Shown here: one piece after another, positions 23,486-32,796 of the stretch
How the letters are laid out: every line of letters begins with the position of its first letter
Numbering within the stretch: the first letter of the stretch is position 1
NCBI GenBank assembly: GCA_017540085.1
Contig: JAFYBQ010000040.1
Coordinates: 1-36,112 of the forward strand
Direction of reading: 5' to 3'
DNA length: 36,112 bases
From: Synergistaceae bacterium
GTDB taxonomy: Bacteria; Synergistota; Synergistia; Synergistales; Aminobacteriaceae
Translations under genes and position numbers: made by a program
The notes under the pieces: model-generated
Told to the model about the DNA's origin: nothing
Seen by the model: only the letters and a program-made list of their open reading frames with translations
Database searches by the model: none

Positions 23486-24164
23486 AACGCCGCTCCCTTC
23501 CCGCGTAACTGTCCAATGCCTTGCGTAATTCTTCCTCTCCGAAATCCGGCCAGTGTATATTTGTGAAATAGTACTCGCTGTACGCGCTCTCCCACAGCCA
23601 GAAATTACTGAGCCGCAATTCACCGCTTGTCCTGATAATCAAATCGGGGTCGGGGACATCAGGAAGGTAGAAATGACTCCGCAGGTCTTCTTCTGTTACG
23701 GGAGATTTTACGCCTGACGACATGAGAGAGTTTACAGCGTCGATAATCTCAGCGCGTCCGCCGTAATTTATGCAGAGTATGAAGTCTAGTATTTTCTCGT
23801 CCTTTGTGTAGTCCTCTGCCCACTGCATTTGCCGCAAAAGCTCTTCCGGGATTCTGTCCTTGCGGCCGCAGAAACGAATCCGTGCGCCCTCCGCTTTGAC
23901 CTCATCGACCTTCCGCCGGAGATAGTACCCGAAAAGCCGCATTAGCCCTGTAACTTCCATTATTGGCCGATTCCAGTTCTCTGTGGAAAATGCGTAGACG
24001 GAAAAATAGCGTATCCCCTCGCGTTTCACTAGCCGCACCATGTCTTCAAGTTTTCGGAGTCCCGCCCTGTGTCCCATAAGGCGGGGAAGGTTTCTGCTTT
24101 TTGCCCAGCGACCATTTCCGTCAAGAATTATTGCGAGGTGCCGGGGTATTCGTGAGTCTGTCAT
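23466..24164 (-). CDS. uppS: isoprenyl (undecaprenyl) diphosphate synthase
   Basis: The 232-residue cis-prenyltransferase elongates farnesyl diphosphate with isopentenyl diphosphate to the C55 lipid carrier. The motifs are complete: HLAIILDGNGRWA with catalytic D15, YAFSTENWNRP, and the C-terminal PDLIIRTSGELRLSNFWLW plus SEYYFTNIHWPDF. Length is typical for the family. It overlaps the glycosylase gene by four bases (ATGA). The carrier is used by MurA-dependent peptidoglycan synthesis and by the wecA-like enzyme at 30020. Confidence 0.95.
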   Translation of the reverse strand: MTDSRIPRHLAIILDGNGRWAKSRNLPRLMGHRAGLRKLEDMVRLVKREGIRYFSVYAFSTENWNRPIMEVTGLMRLFGYYLRRKVDEVKAEGARIRFCGRKDRIPEELLRQMQWAEDYTKDEKILDFILCINYGGRAEIIDAVNSLMSSGVKSPVTEEDLRSHFYLPDVPDPDLIIRTSGELRLSNFWLWESAYSEYYFTNIHWPDFGEEELRKALDSYAGRERRYGGLKK

Positions 24165-24775
24165 GATATGCTGCCTCCTTGTGTGAGTTCGTCAATTTTT
24201 GCCTTCAATGCGCGTACATCCTGCCACGTTAAATCTTTAGGGCTTCCCTTTGCGCGTGATTCATTCCGTAATAAATAGCTTGGGTGAAACATAGGTAACA
24301 GCAAAATTCCGCGCCACGGAATCCACTGCCCGCGGAGTGATGTTATACCCTGCTTTGTGTTCAGAAGAAACTGTGTCGGAACATTGCCCAGCGTAACAAC
24401 TATATCCGGGTGCAATAATATTAACTGTGTTTCAAGAAATTCGCTGCACGCTTCAGCCTCTTCAATCTTGGGATTCCTGTTCTCAGGGGGGCGGCATTTC
24501 ACTATATTTGTGATGTACAGGCTTTTGCGGGGGATATTTCCGCCCTGCTCCAATATGCTTGTGAGGAGCATACCAGCCTTTCCGACAAACGGAAGCCCGG
24601 TAGCGTCCTCATCAGCTCCCGGCCCTTCACCGACAAGAACAACCCTGCAATTTTCCGTTGGGCCGTCGCCGAAAACAGTATTGTGCCTTTTCTCGCAAAG
24701 TCCGCACTTCCTGCAATCGTTTACGCGCTGCCTGAGTTCGTCCCAAGCTGTATTAATGTTAGTGTCCATTGTCAT
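24161..24775 (-). CDS. family 4 uracil-DNA glycosylase (4Fe-4S)
   Basis: The 204-residue base-excision repair enzyme removes uracil from DNA. The 4Fe-4S ligands of family 4 are visible: C21 and C24 in CRKCGLC, C94 in IVKCRPPENR, and C110. The active-site region VGEGPGADED (48-57) and the C-terminal LLPMFHPSYLLRN are intact. The start at 24775 gives a four-base overlap with the upstream P-loop gene. It has no obvious metabolic link to the cell-wall genes around it; operon membership seems to be by position. Confidence 0.93.
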   Translation of the reverse strand: MTMDTNINTAWDELRQRVNDCRKCGLCEKRHNTVFGDGPTENCRVVLVGEGPGADEDATGLPFVGKAGMLLTSILEQGGNIPRKSLYITNIVKCRPPENRNPKIEEAEACSEFLETQLILLHPDIVVTLGNVPTQFLLNTKQGITSLRGQWIPWRGILLLPMFHPSYLLRNESRAKGSPKDLTWQDVRALKAKIDELTQGGSIS

Positions 24776-25593
24776 AAAAATATCTCGTTTACTCTTATAT
24801 TAACCTGCCTGATTTCCATTCCTGTGAAGTAGCTTAGTCCCATGCGTAATTTTCTCTGCAATGTCTTGGCAATAGATAAAGCACTCCTTCCCGAAAGGTT
24901 CAAATCAATCTCAACGCTAAGTGAAATTCTGTCATCATCTGTTTCAATGTCAATACTTCTGATTTTGCGAACGTGGTCGCGGAGTTCCAATAATTTCCGG
25001 CACATCTCTAATAATGCCTCAGAGCCTATTGTTACTTTTCCGTTGAAGCTGAAGAGGGGCTTTACTATTGTGTTGCGGGATTCGTCTTTGTCCCTTCCCT
25101 TGAAGAAGCCGCGAATCTGGCTGACGAGCTTTCCGGCAAAGTTCTGCTGAATCTGTGCTTTTGCCGCCGGTACTACGTGCTGTTTCTTCTCTCTGCGTTC
25201 ACGGAGCGCCGACTCTATTTCCTCCGGTGAAGATACGTCTGATATGCGTATGGTTCTTGACGGAGGATTAAGTCCGAGGCGGGATGTGATTTTCGCGGCC
25301 ATGTCATCGGAAGTTGCCAGTATCATAATTTTTGCGGGGTGATTCTTTGCGAGGCAGGCTGATACTTCATCGCGGTGTTCGGGGTACTCGAATATAGCGC
25401 GCTTAATGGCACGTAAGCGGTTAATCTCAGATTTTGCGCTCCGTCCTGCCAAAATTCTCCCGCGTGAAATCATGAGTCCGTCATCAATGATAACATCAAT
25501 GCCATTCTGACGGGCTACCATTGTAGCGCGGTGGCTCTTTCCTGTTCCGGCAGGCCCTACGAAAGCTGTAACCTCAATGTCAGACAAGCTCAA
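24772..25593 (-). CDS. P-loop NTPase fused to an Asp23/Gls24-like domain
   Basis: This 273-residue protein has an N-terminal nucleotide-binding P-loop GPAGTGKS (13-20) and a helical middle rich in charged residues. Its C-terminal domain (about 165-273) resembles the Asp23/Gls24 envelope-stress family (FSFNGKVTIGSEALLEMC, then SVEIDLNLSGRS, and TGMEIRQVNIRVNEI). Asp23 proteins in Gram-positive bacteria are membrane-associated and connected with envelope homeostasis. Fusion to an ATPase is unusual, and I know of no function for it. Its position between murA and the udg/uppS/cdsA/dxr genes suggests a role linked to envelope synthesis. It overlaps murA by 14 bases. Confidence 0.72.
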   Translation of the reverse strand: MSLSDIEVTAFVGPAGTGKSHRATMVARQNGIDVIIDDGLMISRGRILAGRSAKSEINRLRAIKRAIFEYPEHRDEVSACLAKNHPAKIMILATSDDMAAKITSRLGLNPPSRTIRISDVSSPEEIESALRERREKKQHVVPAAKAQIQQNFAGKLVSQIRGFFKGRDKDESRNTIVKPLFSFNGKVTIGSEALLEMCRKLLELRDHVRKIRSIDIETDDDRISLSVEIDLNLSGRSALSIAKTLQRKLRMGLSYFTGMEIRQVNIRVNEIFL

Positions 25594-26839
25594 CCCTCGC
25601 GCCCAGCCCCCGTAATTTTTCGTCTATTGCCTCATAGCCGCGCCATACGTGAATCATGTCGTCGACTCTTGTCTCACCCTTTGCCGAAAGCCCCGCGATA
25701 ATCAGAGCCGCGCCCGCCCGCAGGTCTGTAGCTTTGACGCTTGCCCCCTGCAGCCCGTCAACACCCCGAATAATGGCAACGTCCCGCGAAATCTGAATAT
25801 CTGCTCCCATTCGGTTTAGCTCCTGCGCGTAAAGGAATCTTGCCTGAAACACGCTCTCCTCGATTGTGCTGACTCCTTTTGCGACTGACAGAGCCGCGGC
25901 CATCTGAGGCTGTGAGTCAGTCGGGAAACCTGGGTAAGGCATAGTCTTTACTGTAACGGGGTGAAGTTTTTTCTTTGACGGGAAAATTTCAACGGTGCTT
26001 TTTTTGACGGAAAATTTTGCTCCGGCCTCCTCAAGTTTTGCGAGTATCGCGTCAATGTGGGACGGCACGAGGTCTTCAACCTTAATATGTCCGTTCGTCA
26101 TGATCCCTGCAAGAATGTAAGTGCAAGCCTCTATTCTGTCGGGGATGACTCTTTCACGGCCTGAGCGGGCGCGGTCAATCCCGATGATTCTGACTCCTCC
26201 TGCGCCTTCTGACTCGACAGTAACGCCGATACAGCGCAATACTGCGGCGAGGTTGTCGATTTCGGGTTCGCGGGCTACGTTCTCGATGATAGTCTCGCCC
26301 TGAGCGAGCGAGGCGGCCATCATGAGATTCTCTGTCGCTCCTACTGACGGGAAATCAAGATATATTCTCCGGCCTCTGAGTCTTCCTTTGACGCTTGCAT
26401 GAACGACTCCGTTCTGTATTTCTATTTCCGCGCCCATCTGCTTTAGTCCTTTGAGGTGCAAATCTATGGGACGGCTTCCGATTGAGCATCCGCCGGGGAG
26501 GGGTAATGAGACTTTACCGCAGTTCGCGAGCAGAGGCCCTAATACGAGGGAGGACGCACGCATTTTGCGGGCTAATGTCTCTGAGACTTCCCACTTCAGC
26601 TCATCGGGCGTGTGAAATATTACCTGCGAAGATTTTGAGTCGCGACTGATTTCGACTTCAACGCCGAGTGATTCGAGGGTCTCAATCATCGTATGAATGT
26701 CGTACAAGTCCGGGACGTTATCGAGGGTTAGAGTCTGGCCTTTGAGCAGGAGACACACGGCCATAACGGGAAGAGCGGCATTTTTCGCGCCCTGAGTTTT
26801 GACCGTTCCGCTGAGGGGGATTCCTCCGTTAATTTTCAT
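25580..26839 (-). CDS. murA: UDP-N-acetylglucosamine 1-carboxyvinyltransferase
   Basis: The 419-residue enzyme transfers enolpyruvate from PEP to UDP-GlcNAc, the first committed step of peptidoglycan synthesis. The conserved K19-N20 in QGAKNAALP and catalytic C118 in PGGCSIGSRPIDLH are present. Having Cys (not Asp) means it should be fosfomycin-sensitive. It is the first gene of the operon ending in dxr. The only good SD (AAAGGAGG, 26860-26867) lies 20 bases before the ATG, and an in-frame ATA 12 bases upstream of the ATG would be at normal spacing, so the exact start is uncertain. Confidence 0.96.
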   Translation of the reverse strand: MKINGGIPLSGTVKTQGAKNAALPVMAVCLLLKGQTLTLDNVPDLYDIHTMIETLESLGVEVEISRDSKSSQVIFHTPDELKWEVSETLARKMRASSLVLGPLLANCGKVSLPLPGGCSIGSRPIDLHLKGLKQMGAEIEIQNGVVHASVKGRLRGRRIYLDFPSVGATENLMMAASLAQGETIIENVAREPEIDNLAAVLRCIGVTVESEGAGGVRIIGIDRARSGRERVIPDRIEACTYILAGIMTNGHIKVEDLVPSHIDAILAKLEEAGAKFSVKKSTVEIFPSKKKLHPVTVKTMPYPGFPTDSQPQMAAALSVAKGVSTIEESVFQARFLYAQELNRMGADIQISRDVAIIRGVDGLQGASVKATDLRAGAALIIAGLSAKGETRVDDMIHVWRGYEAIDEKLRGLGARVELV

Positions 26840-26875
26840 TGTGTTGAATATGATTAATTCCTCCTTTCTGAGAGT

Positions 26876-26935
26876 TTAATCTTTCCAGAACTTATTGACA
26901 TATTTCACAGCTTCTTCAGCGGTGATGCCAAATTC
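26876..26935 (-). pseudogene. C-terminal remnant of a second Rpn-type nuclease
   Basis: Twenty codons ending in TAA read EFGITAEEAVKYVNKFWKD, a close match to the C-terminus of the intact gene just upstream (DFGLTAENAAQYVRKLWEK). Further weak similarity with frame breaks extends to about 26990. No start or catalytic part remains. It marks a former tandem copy or a duplication scar between the Rpn gene and murA. Confidence 0.7.
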
Positions 26936-27039
26936 TTACGGCTGATTTTATTATGTTACATGCTTTGCCGTACATTTCTGTTACTTCATCTTGTCTGCTA
27001 TCTCGTTTTAGCGGCTTCTGAGGTAATCTCTGATAATTT

Positions 27040-27924
27040 TCATGATTTTTCCCAGAGCTTTCTGACGTACTGCGCGGCATTTTCAGCGGTGAGGCCGAAA
27101 TCCTGAGCGAGCATATTTATCGCCTCATCGAGAGTTGCGCCGAATCTCCTGCACATTTTCACGGTGTTCTCCATTGCTCCCTCAATTTTTCCTTTCTTTT
27201 TGCCTCTTTTTTCGCCTTCTTTCTCACGTTCTTGGGCGTACTTCTCTGTTACATAATCTTGCTTGAACAGCATTATCATTATAGTGATTACCTCCTTTTC
27301 CAGGCTTTCAAGATATTCTTTCAGAACATTATCATTCTGGCATATCCTTATTGTGTTTTCTGCGGCTTCTCTTGTTCGGCCATGAATTTTTATCTGACTG
27401 TCAAGCACATGCGTGAAAATTATATACTGCCCTATGATGTCATTCTTATTCTCAGAATGTATTACCTTCACAAGAATATCAAGTTTTGCATTGGGATTTT
27501 GCCAGAAATCCTGCCTCATTGAGATTATATCCTTGTCAATCTTTCTGCTTCCCGTATATATCACGTAAAATTCCGGCTCAGGGATATTAATCTTCTTTGA
27601 GCCGTAAACGTTAAGCCCGTTTTCAATAATATAATCATAGTAAGTTGAGGAAAGATACAGCAGAAGCCTTATGAGAATATTTATGCTCCAAGTTGACTGT
27701 GCTTCGGCAAAAATAATCAGCCTGCCTTTCACCATCAGCGCAAGATCATTATATTGCCCGTTCATGACAACAGAATTAAGCGTAACAAGTTTTATGTCAT
27801 CTTCCGTTATGTCAGTCATTTCCGGGTGAAGTGTCTGCACTAATTGCAGTTGGTATTTCGGAATGCTGAAGAGGTCAAGAAAGACGGAATTTTTTGCGCC
27901 CCGCTGAATATTCGGTGTGTCTAT
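27040..27924 (-). CDS. Rpn-family PD-(D/E)XK recombination-promoting nuclease
   Basis: The PD-(D/E)XK nuclease-like protein has a core YNDLALMVKGRLIIFAEAQS whose D...E-x-Q forms the catalytic pattern of the Rpn/transposase-31 group. A Lys/Glu-rich coiled segment and an ENAAQYVRKLW tail follow. The family N-terminus (KNSVFLDLFSIPKYQLQL) lies upstream of the first usual start, a GTG at 27840 (266 residues). It is encoded in frame back to 27924, where the codon is ATA with GGGGAGG eight bases upstream; an in-frame TGA precedes it. With that start the protein has 294 residues. Rpn proteins promote RecA-independent recombination and some act in defence. It lies 36 bases after the ankyrin gene. Confidence 0.78.
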   Translation of the reverse strand: MDTPNIQRGAKNSVFLDLFSIPKYQLQLVQTLHPEMTDITEDDIKLVTLNSVVMNGQYNDLALMVKGRLIIFAEAQSTWSINILIRLLLYLSSTYYDYIIENGLNVYGSKKINIPEPEFYVIYTGSRKIDKDIISMRQDFWQNPNAKLDILVKVIHSENKNDIIGQYIIFTHVLDSQIKIHGRTREAAENTIRICQNDNVLKEYLESLEKEVITIMIMLFKQDYVTEKYAQEREKEGEKRGKKKGKIEGAMENTVKMCRRFGATLDEAINMLAQDFGLTAENAAQYVRKLWEKS

Positions 27925-27960
27925 GGCTCATTCCTCCCCGTGAGAGAAAAGCACATTCCG

Positions 27961-28896
27961 CTAAAACATGCTCCGTATTTTAGGATTCTTGTTGCCTGCG
28001 GCTAAATGTTTTGCGGTGAATCCTTCCTGGTCTTTTGCGTTCACATCAGCTCCGGCATCAAGCAACGTCCTTATTATTTCCGGATTTTCAGAATGTATTA
28101 CTGCCTGCATTAATATTGTCGAACCTCCATAAACCCTAGTGTTGACATCAGCACCGGCGTTAAGGAGAGCTGAAACTATTTCGGGATTATCACTGAAAGC
28201 AGCGGCAACCATCAAAAGAGTAATTCCCTGCTCACCTTTTGCATTCACGTCAGCACCTGAAGCGATTATTGCCTTCACTCTGTCGGGTGTGATTATCTTT
28301 CTTATCTGAGTACCTCTCTGCTTCCACGAGACACGCGGAGTCATCATCACATACATGACTTCACCCAGCAAAGTCTGAACAGGCCCGCTCCCATTGGTAT
28401 TAGTCAGCAATGTATGCGCCATTTTCTGAACCTCTGGATTTTTATTCTTCAGGGCCAAGTCTCTTGCTGTACGTCCATTCCACTTAACTTTCGGATCTGC
28501 GCCTGCTTCCGCCAAAAGTCTCACTACTTCGGCATTAGCGGGGTCATGATATAAGGCGAAAAACAGCGCGTTACGCTCGCCCTTCTCCCTTGCGTTCACG
28601 TCAGCCCCGGATTTCAGGAGAATATCGACAATCTCAGGGTCATTCGCCAAAAGTGTAGCGGCTATCAAAAGCGTAATCCCCTGCTCACCCTTTACATTGA
28701 CATCATCGCCGGAAGATACTATAGCTTTTATTCTGTCCGGCGTTATCAATTTTTTTGCCTGCGATATTATTTCCTTCTCTGACTTGTAAGTCTTCGATAT
28801 GCGCACTATTTCGGCTAACAAATCTTGGGCAGGTCCCCCGAATGCCGCCGAAACACACAGCGCAGACATCATCACGCACAATAATATTTTCTTCAT
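27961..28896 (-). CDS. secreted ankyrin-repeat protein
   Basis: The 311-residue exported protein has a signal peptide (MKKILLCVMMSALCVSAAFG, cleavage near residue 20) and then ankyrin repeats of the form GITLLMVAAAFSDNPEIV followed by LLNAGADVN. The protein is an internal duplication: about residues 45-160 and 195-311 share ITPDR(I/V)KAI, DVN(V/A)KGEQGITLL and the end NKNP(E/K). Ankyrin repeats bind proteins; the periplasmic partner is unknown. Its ATG overlaps the wecB stop by four bases, so it belongs to the amino-sugar operon. Confidence 0.88.
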   Translation of the reverse strand: MKKILLCVMMSALCVSAAFGGPAQDLLAEIVRISKTYKSEKEIISQAKKLITPDRIKAIVSSGDDVNVKGEQGITLLIAATLLANDPEIVDILLKSGADVNAREKGERNALFFALYHDPANAEVVRLLAEAGADPKVKWNGRTARDLALKNKNPEVQKMAHTLLTNTNGSGPVQTLLGEVMYVMMTPRVSWKQRGTQIRKIITPDRVKAIIASGADVNAKGEQGITLLMVAAAFSDNPEIVSALLNAGADVNTRVYGGSTILMQAVIHSENPEIIRTLLDAGADVNAKDQEGFTAKHLAAGNKNPKIRSMF

Positions 28897-30023
28897 GACC
28901 GTTTTTCCTCATGTAAAAATTTCCGCACAGCTTCATGAATCTTCACGCCCGCAGTACCGTCCCCGAAAGGCTTGACATTCTTCCCGACAATCTCATTCAG
29001 GTATTCCGGCTCATTCATTATCCGCAGGGACGCACGCCTGATATTTTCCCGGCCTGTTCCCACAAGTATGCATGTTCCCTCCGTAATCGCTTCGGGACGC
29101 TCCGACACTGTACGCATAATCAGCACCGGCTTGTCTATCGCAGTCGCTTCCTCCTGGACTCCTCCGCTGTCAGAAAGTATGAACGCAGATTTATTCATCG
29201 CCTGTACAAACTCAGGGTAGCTCAATGGCTCTGTGAGTCTTACGTTCCCGGAAAACTCTCCAAGCTCATCGCGGATAACATTCCTCACAGCAGGGTTCTT
29301 GTGCATTGGTATCAGGAACATCACATCAGGCCGCGCCCGTATAATGTCCTTCACTGCCCCGCAAATATTCCGCAGAGGCTCTCCCCATGACTCGCGGCGG
29401 TGCGCCGTCATCAGCACAAGCGGACGACTCCCAATCCCCCGCAAATATTCAGGCTCATCGATCCCCCTCTGACGCTTCAGAATCTCATACAGCGCATCAA
29501 TCACCGTGTTTCCCGTGATGTATATCTGCGACTCGCTTTTGCCCTCGCGCCTGAGATTGTCCGCAGCTCCCACAGTCGGCGCAAAGAACATATCCGCTAT
29601 TCCGTCCGTCAAAATCCTGTTGGCCTCTTCAGGAAACGGCAGCGACAAATCATGACTCCTCAGCCCCGCTTCAACATGGCCGATCTTCACATGACGGTAG
29701 AACCCCGCCAATGCCGCCGCGAATGTCGTTGACGTGTCGCCGTGTACCAGAATCATATCCTGCGGATCTGAGTCGAGAATTTCGCCGACTCCCTGCAATA
29801 CCCCGGCGGTTATGTGGTCTAATGTCTGATTCGCCCGCATTATGTTGAGATTGTAGTCCGCCGTTATACCGAAATCGTCAAGTGCCTGCTTTAACATGTC
29901 GGTGTGCTGCCCTGTCGCTAAAACTGAAACGCTTAACTCCGAATCTTTCCTCAGCTCCAAAATTACAGGAGCCATCTTTATTGCTTCCGGCCTCGTTCCT
30001 ACTACGCATGATATTTTCTTCAT
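28893..30023 (-). CDS. wecB: UDP-N-acetylglucosamine 2-epimerase (non-hydrolysing)
   Basis: The 376-residue enzyme interconverts UDP-GlcNAc and UDP-ManNAc for surface polysaccharide synthesis. Signature blocks are GTRPEAIKMAPV at the N-terminus, VHGDTSTT, GHVEAGLRS, MTAHRRESWG and ILSDSGGVQEEA. Length is typical. Its start overlaps the stop of the wecA-like gene by four bases and its stop overlaps the ankyrin gene by four, giving tight coupling. The pairing with a polyprenyl-phosphate GlcNAc transferase supports a role in a glycan built on a lipid carrier. Confidence 0.95.
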   Translation of the reverse strand: MKKISCVVGTRPEAIKMAPVILELRKDSELSVSVLATGQHTDMLKQALDDFGITADYNLNIMRANQTLDHITAGVLQGVGEILDSDPQDMILVHGDTSTTFAAALAGFYRHVKIGHVEAGLRSHDLSLPFPEEANRILTDGIADMFFAPTVGAADNLRREGKSESQIYITGNTVIDALYEILKRQRGIDEPEYLRGIGSRPLVLMTAHRRESWGEPLRNICGAVKDIIRARPDVMFLIPMHKNPAVRNVIRDELGEFSGNVRLTEPLSYPEFVQAMNKSAFILSDSGGVQEEATAIDKPVLIMRTVSERPEAITEGTCILVGTGRENIRRASLRIMNEPEYLNEIVGKNVKPFGDGTAGVKIHEAVRKFLHEEKRS

Positions 30024-30904
30024 AGCAACCTCATGTAATACTTCAGGCCAGCCGCTAACATTATGACCTGAAGAGATAATATTATTGTTACGGTTAAGAC
30101 GTTCGAGCCTGTCAGGGAGATTAATATGTGGTGAAGGTGCTTCTTGTCCGGGTAAAAGGGAGATTTCCCCGTGAGCATTCGCCGAGTGAAGGCCGTCAAA
30201 GTATCGACAACAGGAATCCCCCCGAATAGTATCATCATCATCAATACATCAGCGATTCCGGCAGAGCGGATTACTCCCGCCGATGACGCAAGAAAATGGG
30301 ACGCGAATAAATATCCCAGCAGTGTGCTTCCGCCGTCGCCCAGAAAAGTTTGTGCGCTTGGGAAATTCCAGCAAAGCACACCGAGAGCCATAGCACCCAT
30401 ATATATGCCGGGATACGATTTCCCAAGAAGGAACAGAGCAAGCGATGACGCAATGAATATCGATATGCACAAGCCGTTCATGCCGTCAATCAGATTGTAC
30501 GCGCTTGTTACTCCGGCAAGCCACACAACAGACACAACCGCCGCGGAAAATCCAAGGTTCAGCGGAATAACTGCCAGTGCTGACGCTCCTATGTGAAGTC
30601 CGAGCCTCAAAAACGGACTCAGCGAACACATGTCATCAAGATAGCCGCATAGAAATATCACCGTAGCACCCGTAGCAATATACCGTATATGCGGAGACTG
30701 CCCGGAAATTATCATGGCCATTAGCATATATCCCAGCCACAAGCCAATACCCGCACCCCGCGGCATGTTCCCTTTGTGAATCTTGCGGGCATCAGGGACA
30801 TCAATAATCCCGTAAATACCCGCAAGCCTTATCGACACAGGAGCCGTCAGCCCCCCCCAGAAAAATCCCAAGAGGAGGAAGACGAATAATTTTACGTCAA
30901 GCAT
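30020..30904 (-). CDS. WecA/TagO-like polyprenyl-phosphate sugar-1-phosphate transferase
   Basis: The 294-residue membrane protein of the MraY/WecA family has about nine to ten hydrophobic segments. The family motifs are present: LDDM (the DDxxD-type site), YNLIDGMNGL, FLGDGGSTLLGY and the C-terminal HLHH in YPDKKHLHHIL. It would transfer HexNAc-1-phosphate from a UDP-sugar to undecaprenyl phosphate, starting a glycan. It is shorter than E. coli WecA or B. subtilis TagO (about 360), mainly at the C-terminus. It starts ten bases after the rpiB-upp stop with no clear SD, so it probably depends on translational coupling. Confidence 0.9.
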   Translation of the reverse strand: MLDVKLFVFLLLGFFWGGLTAPVSIRLAGIYGIIDVPDARKIHKGNMPRGAGIGLWLGYMLMAMIISGQSPHIRYIATGATVIFLCGYLDDMCSLSPFLRLGLHIGASALAVIPLNLGFSAAVVSVVWLAGVTSAYNLIDGMNGLCISIFIASSLALFLLGKSYPGIYMGAMALGVLCWNFPSAQTFLGDGGSTLLGYLFASHFLASSAGVIRSAGIADVLMMMILFGGIPVVDTLTAFTRRMLTGKSPFYPDKKHLHHILISLTGSNVLTVTIILSLQVIMLAAGLKYYMRLL

Positions 30905-30914
30905 TTACTGCCCG

Positions 30915-32109
<1,195 letters not shown>

Positions 32110-32136
32110 TTGGTATTCTGATTTTCAGAGGGGGAT

Positions 32137-32754
32137 TTATTTCTTCTTCTTCCTGTCTTTGATGTTGCGTTCGATTTCGGCCATGATTTTCCCAGCCTCA
32201 ATTTTCGCGCTGTCCATCGCCGAGCCTGAGAGCTTCGCAAGGTTGAAGATTCCTTTTCCTTCTATCTGCTCCTTGATTGAACGTTCAGCGGCATAATCAG
32301 CCCAAAGATAGCCGATTCCCGCAAGAGGTAGAAGAGGCCTGCTCAACAGCAGAGCCGCGCCGCCTCCAATGACTGCCCCGGCAAGGCCAGCTCCCTCTGA
32401 CTTCTCGGCCATCTCAGCGACACAGCACCAAATGTACGAATTGTAGTAGCTCTGCGACAAGTTCCGGCCTCCCGTGAAATAAAGGTGTGCGATTGCGTCT
32501 GCTCCTTCTTGACTTCCCTCGTAAGCAGCTTTCCTGTACCATTTGGACGCTTCTTCGCAGTCTTCATTCACGCCAAAACCGCCCTTGTATAGAGAGCCGA
32601 ATCCTATCATACCGTCAACGCTTCCATTGTTGGCAGCTTTCGTGAAATACTCCCTAGCCTTCGCGTAATTCTGGCTGACTCCTTCGCCTTGAGCGTACAT
32701 GCTCCCTACCTCAACCATCGCAGGAATGTTCCCTTTGTCGGCCTGAGCTTTCAT
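32137..32754 (-). CDS. Sel1-repeat protein with Gly/Ala-rich hydrophobic segment
   Basis: The 205-residue protein has three Sel1/TPR-like repeats (AMVEVGSMYAQGEGVSQNYA, then GMIGFGSLYKGGFGV and a third up to residue 105). A hydrophobic Gly/Ala-rich stretch follows (GAVIGGGAALLLSRPLLPLA, about 125-145), then a Lys-rich tail. Sel1 repeats mediate protein contacts. There is no signal peptide. AGAGGAGG lies eight bases before the ATG. The hydrophobic part may insert in or associate with the membrane; partners are unknown. Confidence 0.85.
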   Translation of the reverse strand: MKAQADKGNIPAMVEVGSMYAQGEGVSQNYAKAREYFTKAANNGSVDGMIGFGSLYKGGFGVNEDCEEASKWYRKAAYEGSQEGADAIAHLYFTGGRNLSQSYYNSYIWCCVAEMAEKSEGAGLAGAVIGGGAALLLSRPLLPLAGIGYLWADYAAERSIKEQIEGKGIFNLAKLSGSAMDSAKIEAGKIMAEIERNIKDRKKKK

Positions 32755-32796
32755 GACAGTAAACCTCCTCTGAAATTTTTTGTGAGATAAAGTTAT

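Noticed and set aside
27881-27933. Rpn gene starting at the ATG near 27931 with a frameshift at the run of six A
   Set aside because: That ATG is only one base from its SD, and its short frame (MSHRHTEYSAG...) has no family similarity. The in-frame extension from ATA needs no frameshift.
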